From: Prolixibacteraceae bacterium
Lineage (GTDB): Bacteria; Bacteroidota; Bacteroidia; Bacteroidales; Prolixibacteraceae
Assembly (NCBI GenBank): GCA_014380255.1
Contig: JACMKG010000241.1
Location: 1-15,934 of the forward strand
Direction of reading: 5' to 3'
Length of the DNA stretch: 15,934 bases
The notes under the pieces were generated by a model. That model was given only the letters and a program-made list of their open reading frames with translations, did not search any database and was not told where the DNA came from. Positions 1 to 7,216 of the stretch are shown in pieces. The first letter of the stretch is position 1; the number at the start of each line of letters is the position of its first letter. The translations under genes were made by a program, and so were the position numbers.

Positions 1-1
1 A

Positions 2-139
2 ATTCAGGGCTTTCCCAGACCAGGTCAAGTTGAAAAAGGGCTATATGTAGAATTTCCTGTATCATTTAAGCGTAAAGATACATTATTAAACGATGTTATA
101 TTCTTTGACATTCCTGGCTTCACAATGCACTGTCAATAA
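2..139 (+). CDS. C-terminal fragment of a plus-strand protein, possibly TonB-like (partial at window edge)
   Basis: An open frame enters from the left edge and runs 45 codons to a TAA at 137-139. Its first half contains PRPGQVEKG and then VEFPVSFKRKD. That spacing of a PG, a KG and a terminal PVxFK strand resembles the last strand of the TonB C-terminal domain, which contacts TonB-dependent receptors in the periplasm. The resemblance is recalled by eye and covers only about 25 residues. The last ~18 codons overlap the 3' end of the convergent B3/B4-domain gene by 54 nt, so the natural stop may have been displaced. It could also be a chance open frame. Confidence 0.4.
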   Translation: MQGFPRPGQVEKGLYVEFPVSFKRKDTLLNDVIFFDIPGFTMHCQ

Positions 140-748
140 ACGCATTGCCACCTCTTTGGCAGTTTCCAGCTTATCGTCACTCTCAAAATCAATCAGAATC
201 ATCAGAAACCTTTTGGTTTCATTGCTTACTTCCGTGCGCTGAGAATCAGAGGTAGGCGTGCCGAAAGCCCCATTCTGATCACGAAAGACCGGTAGGTTTT
301 CAATATTCAATTCTCCCCTGCCAATGCCCATATAAGGTTCTTTGGATCTTCCTATTCCAAAACAAATATCCCCTTCAATCGCATCTGCATCATAGCCTCC
401 TATAGAAAAACCGCTGGTTACCGATACGAGGTTTAACTGGTCAACCACATTGTTGATCTGATACAAGCCTTTCCCGGATACAATCCTTCGTAGCAGGGCT
501 TCTGCGGATAAACGATAACGCGCCGGATCTTTCCCGCATGCTTTGTAGCCTTTGCGAGAAGCAGCAATGGCGGGAATCCTGGAAATCTCATCCACCACCA
601 GCGATTGACGCAGTTGCTCCAGGCTTTCATTGATCTCTGACAAAAGGGTACGATCGCTTTCAGCAACCTTCACATCGGCCTCAATACAGCCCAGGCGCAG
701 GTTAGGGCATCGGCTTTTTAAATCATCACTGATAGTTATATCACGCAT
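86..748 (-). CDS. B3/B4 tRNA-binding/editing domain protein (PheT beta-subunit-like, COG3382 type)
   Basis: A protein of about 220 residues consisting essentially of one B3/B4 domain, the module used for editing in the phenylalanyl-tRNA synthetase beta subunit. Visible family features are an N-terminal CPNLRLGCIEADV strand, a charged helical stretch, then YRLSAEALLRRI, QINNVVDQLNLVSV and GFSIGGYDAD, followed by a C-terminal FLMILIDFES strand. Free-standing members are thought to act on mischarged tRNAs or amino-acid analogues; the exact substrate cannot be read from sequence. The open frame extends to a GTG at 778, but the ATG at 746-748 places the start just before the first conserved strand (MRDITISDDL) and is preferred. 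It stands alone, downstream of the group II intron and in the same orientation. Confidence 0.8.
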   Translation of the reverse strand: MRDITISDDLKSRCPNLRLGCIEADVKVAESDRTLLSEINESLEQLRQSLVVDEISRIPAIAASRKGYKACGKDPARYRLSAEALLRRIVSGKGLYQINNVVDQLNLVSVTSGFSIGGYDADAIEGDICFGIGRSKEPYMGIGRGELNIENLPVFRDQNGAFGTPTSDSQRTEVSNETKRFLMILIDFESDDKLETAKEVAMRLLTVHCEARNVKEYNIV

Positions 749-967
749 CTGATAAGCTAATTGTAATTGTTTATGCACCTCTAGCAGAAGGGCAAAAATA
801 AGAATTTAGCCTTCAAAAGATTTTTTGCTGAAGAAATATTCAACCCATAGATTTTCCTTTCTATGTCATTAATTCATCTCACGCAAAAACATAACTATTT
901 AAAAGTGAAACTGAATGAAAGAAGAAAAAAGATCACATGATAATGTTTGCGGAAAATAAAGTAAATA
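749..967. other. Intergenic stretch between B3/B4 gene and intron 3' end
   Basis: AT-rich DNA upstream of the B3/B4 gene and downstream of the intron. I see no open frame, strong hairpin or recognisable promoter box here. It is the 3' exon side of the intron. Confidence 0.5.
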
Positions 968-979
968 GTATGTTCTTCC

Positions 980-1012
980 GGGTAGAGCGGTTCGTTACCT
1001 CCCCGCTCCCCC
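980..1012 (-). ncRNA. Group II intron domain VI
   Basis: On the minus strand GAGCGG (in a GGGGGAGCGG run) pairs with CCGCTC, extended by GGG/CCC around a small bulge, with an A-containing loop (GGTAACGAA). This immediately follows domain V, as expected for the branch-point domain. The reverse-transcriptase stop codon (995-997) lies inside its loop. Confidence 0.65.
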
Positions 1013-2344
1013 ACAGACCCGTACGAGCGGCTTTCCCGCATACGGTTCCTCTAAAATTGGGTTCGCTGAAATATAGCTGTGGAATATCTTTGGACGTAGG
1101 AGTGGCAACCATTTGTTGACCAGAAGTACAAACCTTTCCCAGATCCAAACTTGTTTCCCACCCCTGCGGTTGAGCCATTTGTGAAGCCTGCGTTTGACTT
1201 GTTCATAAAAACGATGTATTCCCCCCCAATTGAAGGTTATTCCATAATAGTTATAATGTCCACGCATTTTGACATTTAACTCTTTCATCAGTTGCTTGAT
1301 TTCCAGATGTCGGTGTTCCCTGATCCATTTCCCGGTTTTGGTTATGGCATTGGTGAATTTCTTGCTACTGGTCTTGCGTTTCAACACTGGCTTGCCTTTC
1401 AGGCTTTTGCCAATATAGTGCGTGAAGCCCAGAAAATCAAAACTCCTGCCCCCTTCACCTGATTTGCTGTACAAGTCGATAAATTTCGTCTTGTCCGGAT
1501 GCAGGCTTAACTTGTACTTTCCGAACCGCTTTGGCAGTACTTCCATTACCCGTTTCGCATCCTGCCCATCGGTAAAACCTAAAATAAAATCATCGGCGTA
1601 CCTGACAATAAAACTCCTCCCATTTAACAATGGTTGTATTTCCTCTGAAAACCATTCGTCCAAAACATAGTGCAGGTAGATGTTGCTCAATATCGGAGAT
1701 ATGATCCCTCCCTGTGGCGTTCCTTCTCCGGGGTAACTTAGTTGCCCGTCCTCCAGTATGCCCGCCTTGAGCCATTTGTCTATCATCTTCCTTATCACGC
1801 CATCGTTCACCCTGCTTGCCAGAAAGTCCCGCAACAGCCCGTGGTCTATGCTCCCGAAGTAGTTTGTAAGGTCTGCATCAATAATATAGCGCATCCCTTT
1901 AAACGATACCTCTTTGAACATATAATCCAAAGCTTGGTGCGTGGAGCGTTTGCTTCGAAAACCATACGAAAAATCCTTAAAGTCTTCTTCGTAGATCGGT
2001 TCCAAAACACTGTGCACGGCCCCTTGCAGTACCTTGTCTCTCACGGTAGGAATACCAAGGGCCCTTTTCCCGCCTTTATTGTCCTTGGGGATATACACCC
2101 GACGGATACTCGGCGCACGGTAAGTCCCTGTTTTGAATGCGTTCAACAGCTCGGGTATGTGTTCCGATGCCCCTATCCCGAATTCATACCAGTTCTCTCC
2201 GTCTGTCCCGCTGGCGCTGTTCTTGTTCAGTTGCCCGTAGCAATTGAACAACAGCTCTTCTGTGACAAACTGGTTCAGGCTGTGTAGCGCTTCCCCTTTT
2301 CGTTCCCTGGCCCGCTTTGCTATTTGTAACCTGTACGTTGACAT
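995..2344 (-). CDS. ltrA: Group II intron reverse transcriptase/maturase
   Basis: A 449-residue intron-encoded protein that helps splicing and copies intron RNA into target DNA. Reverse transcriptase motifs appear in order: an RT0/RT1 region (RRVYIPKDNKGGKRALGIPT, about 81-100), YGFR (127-130), IIDADLTNYFGSID (154-167), GTPQGGIISP (208-217) and the catalytic YADD (249-252). FDFLGF (302-307) and a basic maturase/X region (about 315-420) follow. No HNH endonuclease zinc domain is present, so retrotransposition would be endonuclease-independent. The ATG at 2342-2344 fits, with MSTYRLQIAK as a usual-looking N-terminus. The frame does not stop before domain V: the last ~18 residues (PYAGKPLVRVCGGAGR) are encoded by domains V-VI. 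It is apparently intact. Confidence 0.9.
   Translation of the reverse strand: MSTYRLQIAKRARERKGEALHSLNQFVTEELLFNCYGQLNKNSASGTDGENWYEFGIGASEHIPELLNAFKTGTYRAPSIRRVYIPKDNKGGKRALGIPTVRDKVLQGAVHSVLEPIYEEDFKDFSYGFRSKRSTHQALDYMFKEVSFKGMRYIIDADLTNYFGSIDHGLLRDFLASRVNDGVIRKMIDKWLKAGILEDGQLSYPGEGTPQGGIISPILSNIYLHYVLDEWFSEEIQPLLNGRSFIVRYADDFILGFTDGQDAKRVMEVLPKRFGKYKLSLHPDKTKFIDLYSKSGEGGRSFDFLGFTHYIGKSLKGKPVLKRKTSSKKFTNAITKTGKWIREHRHLEIKQLMKELNVKMRGHYNYYGITFNWGGIHRFYEQVKRRLHKWLNRRGGKQVWIWERFVLLVNKWLPLLRPKIFHSYISANPILEEPYAGKPLVRVCGGAGR
1017..1050 (-). ncRNA. Group II intron domain V (catalytic hairpin)
   Basis: The minus strand folds as ACCGTA, T, GCGG, a GAAAG loop, CCGC, TCG, TACGGG. This is the usual 34-nt domain V layout: lower stem, asymmetric 2-3 nt bulge, upper stem and GNRA-like cap. 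It marks the element as a genuine group II intron and not just an isolated reverse transcriptase. Confidence 0.8.
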
Positions 2345-2956
2345 TCTTTAATCTGAATTTGATTCATTTAATGTTTCACAATTACAATTCCAATTTCAGG
2401 CACCGCCCCTTCCCTGGCCTGGGTTTCTTTGGATTAATTCCCCAGGTGTCAAACAGTACTATGAGGGTGCTAAGACTGCCTTGCCCGTCTCACTCTCTTC
2501 GGTTTCCCCCGATCATGATACCTCTCACTATCGCTCTTTTCTTAGCTCCGCAGATGGAGGCGACAGTTTCCATCCGGGATAGGATTTTCTGGTACGGACA
2601 ATCCTAGGTTTCCGTGTCTTTTGAGGAGACAATAGGCTCTCCCGTGTTCCCGTGCAACCACATCTGCCTTTGAAATACTTCCAAACCCCGGTCGAACCGC
2701 TGCCACTTGTCATTTATGCGGCTTTGGTGTTGCCCCATCGTTTAAAAACAATAAGGCTTCAACATTAAAGTAACTTTCGAGGCTAACTCATATTCCTTCA
2801 GCAGTCGCTGTCTACGCTTCATGCATCCATTACTGGATACTATGCAAGACTCGCTTCCGGCGGCTGACCTGCCTTACCGTACAGGTTTGTTTACCTGTCT
2901 GGTTGCTCAGAGGTGTTTCATTTTCAATCCCCACATCACGGACTTGCACGGCGCAA

Positions 2957-3149
2957 TAAAAATCTTACTTTTTATTGGAATCTTAGTAATCCTACACCCC
3001 CACCTGAGTCCAATCTTATCAATCTTATAATTAACCCGATAAACAAAAGGAATGTACAGGTTATGGTTTCTTATTTTCCTAAGATAAATAAGATTAAAAT
3101 TGTGGGGGCCTTAATTAGTTACTAAGATTCAATAAAAAGTAAGATTTTT
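2957..3149. repeat. Long imperfect palindrome (~190 nt) at the intron insertion site
   Basis: The left arm (about 2957-3003) and right arm (about 3101-3149) are inverted copies: AAAAATCTTACTTTTTATTG, a single-base indel, then AATCTTAGTA and a CCCCCAC block. The pairing continues inward less perfectly through further AATCTTAT words, so most of the segment can fold. The word AATCTTA recurs at least four times per arm region. It lies downstream of the FNR-like gene. The outer end of the left arm is 7 nt from the predicted 5' end of the intron. Confidence 0.75.
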
Positions 3150-3467
3150 TTAAATAAATATTCCTTATTTAGACTTTGAACAACACGTGATTACAACAAT
3201 TTCATGTGATACCAATTTTCCTTTTTTTAATTATAATTCATTGTTCTTGCGTAAGGTGAGTTAGTAAGTTAAAGGTTGAATTGTTCTTTTTTCTGAGTGA
3301 TGCCCGAGGCCTTAGCAGTGTTGTGGACGCAATAGTGGCTAACTTTTCTTGCCACCAAAGCACCAAGACACAAAAAAAACACCAAAATCCCATTATTCTA
3401 ATGACATTGCCCCATACAGACAGAACATTCCGTCCAAGCTGTCCGCTATAAAATCAGCTTGTTCGTC
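3150..3467. other. Intergenic region downstream of the FNR-like gene
   Basis: AT-rich with no supported gene. At 3351-3387 there is a low-complexity run of CACCAAAGCACCAAGACAC words with a period of about 9 nt. Otherwise I see no clear terminator or promoter. Confidence 0.5.
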
Positions 3468-4118
3468 TCAGAAGAAAACTTCCGTTCGGATGTTTTCAGG
3501 GGGAAGTCCATGTCCTTCCAGGATGGTGGTCACCTCATCAATCATTCCTGAATTTCCGCAGAGGTAGCAGATGGTTTCCTTATCCACGCTCGTTTCCTGG
3601 AGGTAATAAGTCACGCGGCCAAAGTAATCGCCATCATCAATACCCGACGAACAGATCACCGTGCGTTCAGGATCGAAGGATTCACGCCCGTAAGCTTCAT
3701 CGGCGAATTTGACCCCGTGCAATAATTTATAATTCAGATGGGGATATGATCTGACATAGGAATGAAAAGGTGATATGCCCGTTCCACTGGCAATGAGCAT
3801 GATGGGAGCCCCTTGCTTGCTGCGTTCATCCAAAATGAAATAACCTTTCGGCCCCTCGACATCAATCTGGGTACCTGCCGGAAGATGCCTCAAATAACGG
3901 GAGAATTCTCCAACGGGGATTTCCCTGATCAAGAAATCCAGGTACTCATCCGATGTGCCGCTGTAGATTGAATATTCACGTCCTTTCAACTCATCGGGCA
4001 TGCGCAGAATAACGTATTGTCCGGGTTCAAAATGAAATCCGTTCCGTTCGAGCCTTAAAATGAATGTTTCAGGAGTGATGTTGATAATATCCAGAACGGT
4101 ATGCTTGGTTCGTTTCAT
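3468..4118 (-). CDS. Ferredoxin/flavodoxin--NADP+ reductase family protein
   Basis: A 216-residue two-domain flavoprotein that moves electrons between NAD(P)H and a small carrier such as ferredoxin or flavodoxin. The FAD domain shows PGQY (32-35) and the flavin signature REYSIYS (47-53). The pyridine-nucleotide domain shows IASGTGISPF (109-118) and LCGNSGMID (186-194). The protein ends in two phenylalanines (EVFF), an aromatic terminus as used to stack on the flavin. No iron-sulfur domain is attached, so it is a short cytoplasmic reductase. It lies 106 nt downstream of lipA in the same direction. Co-transcription is possible, and reducing power would serve radical SAM chemistry, but that link is inference. 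The ATG at 4116-4118 is the natural start. Confidence 0.85.
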   Translation of the reverse strand: MKRTKHTVLDIINITPETFILRLERNGFHFEPGQYVILRMPDELKGREYSIYSGTSDEYLDFLIREIPVGEFSRYLRHLPAGTQIDVEGPKGYFILDERSKQGAPIMLIASGTGISPFHSYVRSYPHLNYKLLHGVKFADEAYGRESFDPERTVICSSGIDDGDYFGRVTYYLQETSVDKETICYLCGNSGMIDEVTTILEGHGLPPENIRTEVFF

Positions 4119-4132
4119 GCTGATGTAAACAC

Positions 4133-4156
4133 TGATGGATTGATGGATTGATGGAT
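4133..4156. repeat. Three tandem copies of an 8-nt unit (TGATGGAT)
   Basis: Three exact head-to-tail copies of TGATGGAT, with a fourth partial match on each side. They occupy the 106-nt gap between lipA and the FNR-like gene, about 15 nt upstream of the latter's start, in its 5' leader if the two genes are co-transcribed. Confidence 0.9.
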
Positions 4157-4224
4157 TGAATTAAATACGAAGGTATCATTTAGGTTTGCTATAAAAAATC
4201 CTCCAGAAATATTTTTTTGATTGA

Positions 4225-5088
4225 TCATCCGCTGACGTGTCTTTCAGCATGATAGGAAGAGCGCACCAACGGGCTGCTTTCAACAAAAGAGAAGCCTCGC
4301 CGAAGGCCTTCCACCCGGTATTTTTCAAACACTTCGGGCCGAACATATTCCACGACGGGCAATAAATTGGAGTCGGGCTGAAGGTATTGTCCGATGGTAA
4401 GTACTTTGCATCCGGCAACTCGCAAATCGTCCATGGCCTGCAAGATCTCGTCTTCCGTCTCGCCCAGACCAACCATGATGCCCGATTTGGAAACAATGCC
4501 GGCCTGCGAGATCATCGAAATCACCCGAAGGCTGCGGTCATAGCGGGCCGTACTGCGCACTTTGGGCGTCAGACGACGAACCGTTTCCATGTTGTGGGAA
4601 ATAACATCCGGCTTGGCTTCTATCACTTTAGCAAGAAGTTCCGGGTTGGCATTGAAATCAGGAATCAGCGTTTCAATGGTTGTATCGGGATTCAGTTCCT
4701 TGATCTTTTGAATGGTGGTAGCCCAGAATTCAGCTCCTCCATCGGCCAGATCGTCACGCGTCACCGACGTTATCACGCAGTGCTTCAGCCCAAGGGTACG
4801 GATAGTCTTAGCCAGCCGAAGCGGCTCGAGCCAGTCAACCGGATCAGGAACCTCGTTTTGCACAAAGCAGAAGCGGCAGTTGCGCGTACATTTATCGCCC
4901 AGGATCATGAAGCTGGCCGTACCGGCATTCCAGCATTCGCCCTTGTTGGGGCAGTTTCCACTGGTACAAATCGTGTTTAAATGATGATCGGCAATCAGCC
5001 GTTTAACTTTCAAATAGCTTTCCCCTTTGGGCAAAACAGATTTCATCCATCGGGGCAGTCTTTCCTTTTCAATCTTCAAATCACTCAT
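4225..5088 (-). CDS. lipA: Lipoyl synthase
   Basis: A radical SAM enzyme that inserts two sulfurs into protein-bound octanoyl groups to make the lipoyl cofactor of 2-oxoacid dehydrogenases and the glycine cleavage system. At 287 residues it has the usual family length. It carries both clusters: auxiliary-cluster cysteines C41, C46 and C52 (CTSGNCPNKGEC) and radical SAM cysteines C67, C71 and C74 (CTRNCRFC). It also has the C-terminal RSSY (276-279) whose serine ligates the auxiliary cluster. TSVTRDDLADGG and SGIMVGLGETEDE are further family landmarks. The ATG at 5086-5088 is clear. Upstream, TTTG-N21-AGTGTTTG is a weak match to a Bacteroidota promoter. An IS256-family element sits about 200 bp upstream, divergently oriented; the gene itself is intact. 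Confidence 0.97.
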   Translation of the reverse strand: MSDLKIEKERLPRWMKSVLPKGESYLKVKRLIADHHLNTICTSGNCPNKGECWNAGTASFMILGDKCTRNCRFCFVQNEVPDPVDWLEPLRLAKTIRTLGLKHCVITSVTRDDLADGGAEFWATTIQKIKELNPDTTIETLIPDFNANPELLAKVIEAKPDVISHNMETVRRLTPKVRSTARYDRSLRVISMISQAGIVSKSGIMVGLGETEDEILQAMDDLRVAGCKVLTIGQYLQPDSNLLPVVEYVRPEVFEKYRVEGLRRGFSFVESSPLVRSSYHAERHVSG

Positions 5089-5214
5089 CCTGTAAATTTC
5101 TGTTCACGCATACAAACACTTTTGGCCCGTTGAAGTTCAAGCAAACTTGTCAACAGGCCTGCCAATTAAGTAATGGGAACTAAATAAAGTCGTATAGAAA
5201 AGAAAAGATTGAAG

Positions 5215-5246
5215 GACTGATAGACTGATAGACTGATGGACTGACA
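5215..5246. repeat. Four tandem copies of an 8-nt unit (GACTGATA-like)
   Basis: GACTGATA occurs twice, followed by GACTGATG and GACTGACA, then a decayed AATTGATG. It lies between lipA and the left end of the insertion sequence. The 8-nt period matches the unrelated unit at 4133-4156. Confidence 0.9.
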
Positions 5247-5287
5247 AATTGATGAACTGCTTTACTTCCTTATTTCTGATTTTTCGA

Positions 5288-5309
5288 GGGTGTAATTTAA
5301 ACTCTGTCT
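5288..5309 (+). repeat. Left terminal inverted repeat of the IS256-family element
   Basis: A 22-nt end starting GGGTGTAATTTAAACTC. It matches the reverse complement of 6729-6750 with three mismatches. Confidence 0.85.
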
Positions 5310-5339
5310 AATACAAAAATAAGTTACACTTGTATTAGA
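5307..5339. repeat. Perfect 10-bp inverted repeat in front of the transposase
   Basis: TCTAATACAA (5307-5316) and TTGTATTAGA (5330-5339) are exact inverted copies with a 13-nt spacer, between the left IS end and the transposase ATG at 5350. In a transcript entering from outside it would fold next to the translation start. Known insertion sequences use such folds to limit transposase expression; that role here is inferred. Confidence 0.75.
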
Positions 5340-5349
5340 AAGAGACAAA

Positions 5350-6561
5350 ATGGAATTAGAAGAATTTAAGGCCATGCAGGCCAAAGCCCTTGAACAGTTT
5401 AAAAGTGGTCAGTCATTAACAGGAAAAGGAGGGGCATTTGCCCCGTTGTTAAAACAGTTTTTAGAGGCTGCCCTTGCAGTGGAGATGGATGGTCATCTGG
5501 ATGATCTGGAGCGCTCTAAGGGTAATAAGCGCAACGGTAAAGGGACAAAAACCCTGAAAACGGTAGATGGAGAAGTAACCATAGAAACTCCCCAGGATCG
5601 TCACAGCAGCTTCAGTCCTCAAATAGTGAAGAAGCGGGAAACAGTACTGGCAGAAAACCTAGCCCCCAAAATCATAGGTCTTTATGGTCTTGGGATGAGT
5701 TTTAGGGATATAGCCTCTCATATCGAACAGATGTACGATATGGAAATCTCCCATAGTACCTTAAGTGAAATAACCGAGCGGGTGATCCCTTTGGTAAAGG
5801 AATGGCAATGCCGGCCACTGGAATCCATGTATACGATTGTGTGGCTGGATGCCATGCATTACAAGGTCAAGGATGGCGGGAAAGTAGTATCGCGGGCTGT
5901 TTATAATGTTTTAGCCATCAACAAAAACGGTTTCAAGGAGCTGATCGGCATGTATGTGTCAGAGAGTGAAGGAGCCAACTTCTGGCTCAGTGTTCTGACC
6001 GATCTCAAAGCCCGTGGAGTGGAAGATATTTTGATTGCCTGTATTGACAATTTAAATGGTTTCGCCCAGGCCATAACCAGCGTGTTTCCCCTGGTTGAGA
6101 TCCAGTCATGCATTGTCCACCAAATCCGCAACTCACTGAAGTATGTGGCCTCAAAAGACCAGAAAGCATTTATGAAAGACCTTAAACTGGTTTACCAGGC
6201 CGTAAATAAAACCCAGGCCGAGGTTGAGCTTACCCGCCTGGATGAACTGTGGGGAAAGAAGTACCCGGTGGTTATCCGCTCATGGCAGGTAAACTGGGAA
6301 AAGTTGACCACTTATTTTGCTTATGACCAGCAAATAAGGCGCCTGATTTATACTACCAACGCGGTGGAAGGCTTTCACCGCCAGGTAAGAAAAGTAACCA
6401 AGACAAAAGGGGTTTTTCCCAATGATATGGCCCTGATGAAGCTGATCTACCTGGCCACGGAGCATATCTCCAAAAAGTGGACCATGCCGCTGGCCAACTG
6501 GGCATTAACAGCCCAGCAATTGCATATCCGCTTTGGTGACAGGATGAAGATTGCTTTATGA
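5350..6561 (+). CDS. IS256-family (mutator-type) transposase
   Basis: A 403-residue DDE transposase that excises and reinserts its element. The catalytic triad can be placed at D167 (IVWLDAMHYKV), D233 (ACIDNLNGF) and E340 (TTNAVEGFHRQ). The family CxxH motif is at C254-H257 (SCIVHQIRNSLKYV), just after the second aspartate, and RQVRKVTKTKGVFPND follows the glutamate as usual. The N-terminal ~110 residues form the DNA-binding region. No stop or frameshift interrupts the frame, so the gene looks functional. Start: the first ATG, after a purine-rich AAAGAGACAAA. It is the only large plus-strand gene in the window. Confidence 0.95.
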   Translation: MELEEFKAMQAKALEQFKSGQSLTGKGGAFAPLLKQFLEAALAVEMDGHLDDLERSKGNKRNGKGTKTLKTVDGEVTIETPQDRHSSFSPQIVKKRETVLAENLAPKIIGLYGLGMSFRDIASHIEQMYDMEISHSTLSEITERVIPLVKEWQCRPLESMYTIVWLDAMHYKVKDGGKVVSRAVYNVLAINKNGFKELIGMYVSESEGANFWLSVLTDLKARGVEDILIACIDNLNGFAQAITSVFPLVEIQSCIVHQIRNSLKYVASKDQKAFMKDLKLVYQAVNKTQAEVELTRLDELWGKKYPVVIRSWQVNWEKLTTYFAYDQQIRRLIYTTNAVEGFHRQVRKVTKTKGVFPNDMALMKLIYLATEHISKKWTMPLANWALTAQQLHIRFGDRMKIAL

Positions 6562-6584
6562 TCCCAACTATCAAATGCAAAGCA

Positions 6585-6665
6585 AAAAACTGTATTAAAA
6601 CCACTCAAGGGTATATAAACGGCTTCGTACCTAAGCCGCCCTTGTCTGGATTTAATACAGTTTTT
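6585..6665 (+). terminator. Three-tier hairpin downstream of the transposase, terminator-like
   Basis: The outer stem AAAAACTGTATTAAA (6585-6599) pairs perfectly with 6651-6665. A middle stem CAAGGG/CCCTTG (6606-6611, 6639-6644) and an inner stem CGGCTT/AAGCCG (6620-6625, 6633-6638) nest inside. The 3' strand ends in a run of five T. Plausible roles are transcription termination after the transposase or a structured 3' end. Confidence 0.55.
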
Positions 6666-6728
6666 ATAAGGCATTTAAGAGTTGAAATCAAAAAAAACAG
6701 TAGTTTTGAATGATAAGAATAATTAATC

Positions 6729-6750
6729 AGACAGAGTTCATATTACACTC
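6729..6750 (-). repeat. Right terminal inverted repeat of the IS256-family element
   Basis: Reverse complement begins GAGTGTAATATGAACTC and matches the left end at 5288-5309 except for three positions. Confidence 0.85.
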
Positions 6751-6788
6751 CCGTGCATTGCGGTATCCCGTTGTAGATTTTCTTATTT

Positions 6789-6832
6789 GCCATCCACAAA
6801 AACTCAGGATCAAAGTTCCCCGGTTAAACAAT
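6789..6832 (-). repeat. Dispersed repeat, copy A (44 nt)
   Basis: Matches 7593-7636 at 40 of 44 positions in the same orientation; both contain CCCCGGTTAAACAAT. It lies 85 nt past the toxin stop codon and close to the right end of the IS256-family element, which may have truncated it. Confidence 0.85.
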
Positions 6833-6916
6833 CTCCCCTTCTAGCGGAACAAATCCGGATTAGCTGGTGCTGGGGTCGTTCCGACCACATGAAGTCTTAT
6901 TTATTAGCAACCGTAA

Positions 6917-7216
6917 TTATGTTTTTTGTCTTTTGCTTATATCCTGTCTATTGTCCCAAAATGAAACTATTTGAATATGGTCTTGACGTATTTCATAAAA
7001 AATCAAGTATACTTTCATTGGAATAACTCGGGTAATTTTATTTGAAGTTAGTCTTCCAATTAATTCATTTTTCGAAAGATTATTGGTTAAATATTCAATC
7101 TCGTTTAACAGCTTTAAACTATAGCGACTGCTTTTATTGCGTTGATTAAAATATTCAAGAATTTGTTTCAATTCTCTACTTGCATGAGTTGACCAAATTA
7201 TTCGTTTGCTAACCAT
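6917..7216 (-). CDS. RelE/ParE-family toxin of a type II toxin-antitoxin system
   Basis: A 99-residue basic protein. RelE-type members cleave mRNA on the ribosome and ParE-type members poison gyrase; sequence alone does not decide which applies here. Visible family features are an N-terminal IIWSTHASRELKQILEYF strand-helix, a long second helix, and C-terminal strands with VYLIFYEI and IQIVSFWDNRQD, the Bacteroidota form of the fold's end. It overlaps the 3' end of the antitoxin gene by 19 nt, the usual arrangement for translational coupling. It is apparently complete. Confidence 0.85.
   Translation of the reverse strand: MVSKRIIWSTHASRELKQILEYFNQRNKSSRYSLKLLNEIEYLTNNLSKNELIGRLTSNKITRVIPMKVYLIFYEIRQDHIQIVSFWDNRQDISKRQKT

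Larger units (their letters stand above)
968..2949 (-). mobile_element. Group II intron (ORF-containing retroelement)
   Basis: The element holds a maturase-type reverse transcriptase preceded on the minus strand by about 600 nt of GA-rich structured leader (2345-2949) and followed by domain V (1017-1050) and domain VI (about 980-1012). The 5' end is placed at 2949, where the minus strand reads GTGCAAGTC, a tolerable match to the GUGYG start of group II introns. The 3' end is uncertain by roughly 10 nt; I place it just past the domain VI stem near an AY dinucleotide. The element lies between the FNR-like gene and the B3/B4 gene, interrupts no coding sequence, and has the orientation of its neighbours. 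Its 5' end sits a few bases from a large palindrome. Confidence 0.8.
5288..6750 (+). mobile_element. IS256-family insertion sequence
   Basis: One transposase gene flanked by imperfect inverted ends: 5288-5309 and 6729-6750 match at 19 of 22 positions (core GTGTAAT and AACTCTGTCT). The total of 1463 bp is typical of the family. The 8-nt sequences just outside the two ends differ, so no target-site duplication is visible. Just inside the left end, 5307-5316 and 5330-5339 form a perfect 10-bp inverted repeat, and 6585-6665 is a structured segment after the transposase. Confidence 0.9.

Noticed and set aside
1742..2287. 181-codon plus-strand open frame
   Set aside because: It lies antisense to the reverse transcriptase, whose motifs are unmistakable; composition is cysteine- and proline-rich and nothing is recognisable.
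4387..4980. 197-codon plus-strand open frame
   Set aside because: Antisense shadow of lipA, which has all cluster ligands in its own frame.
4133..5246. CRISPR array
   Set aside because: Repeat units are only 8 nt, directly adjacent without spacers, and no cas gene is present.
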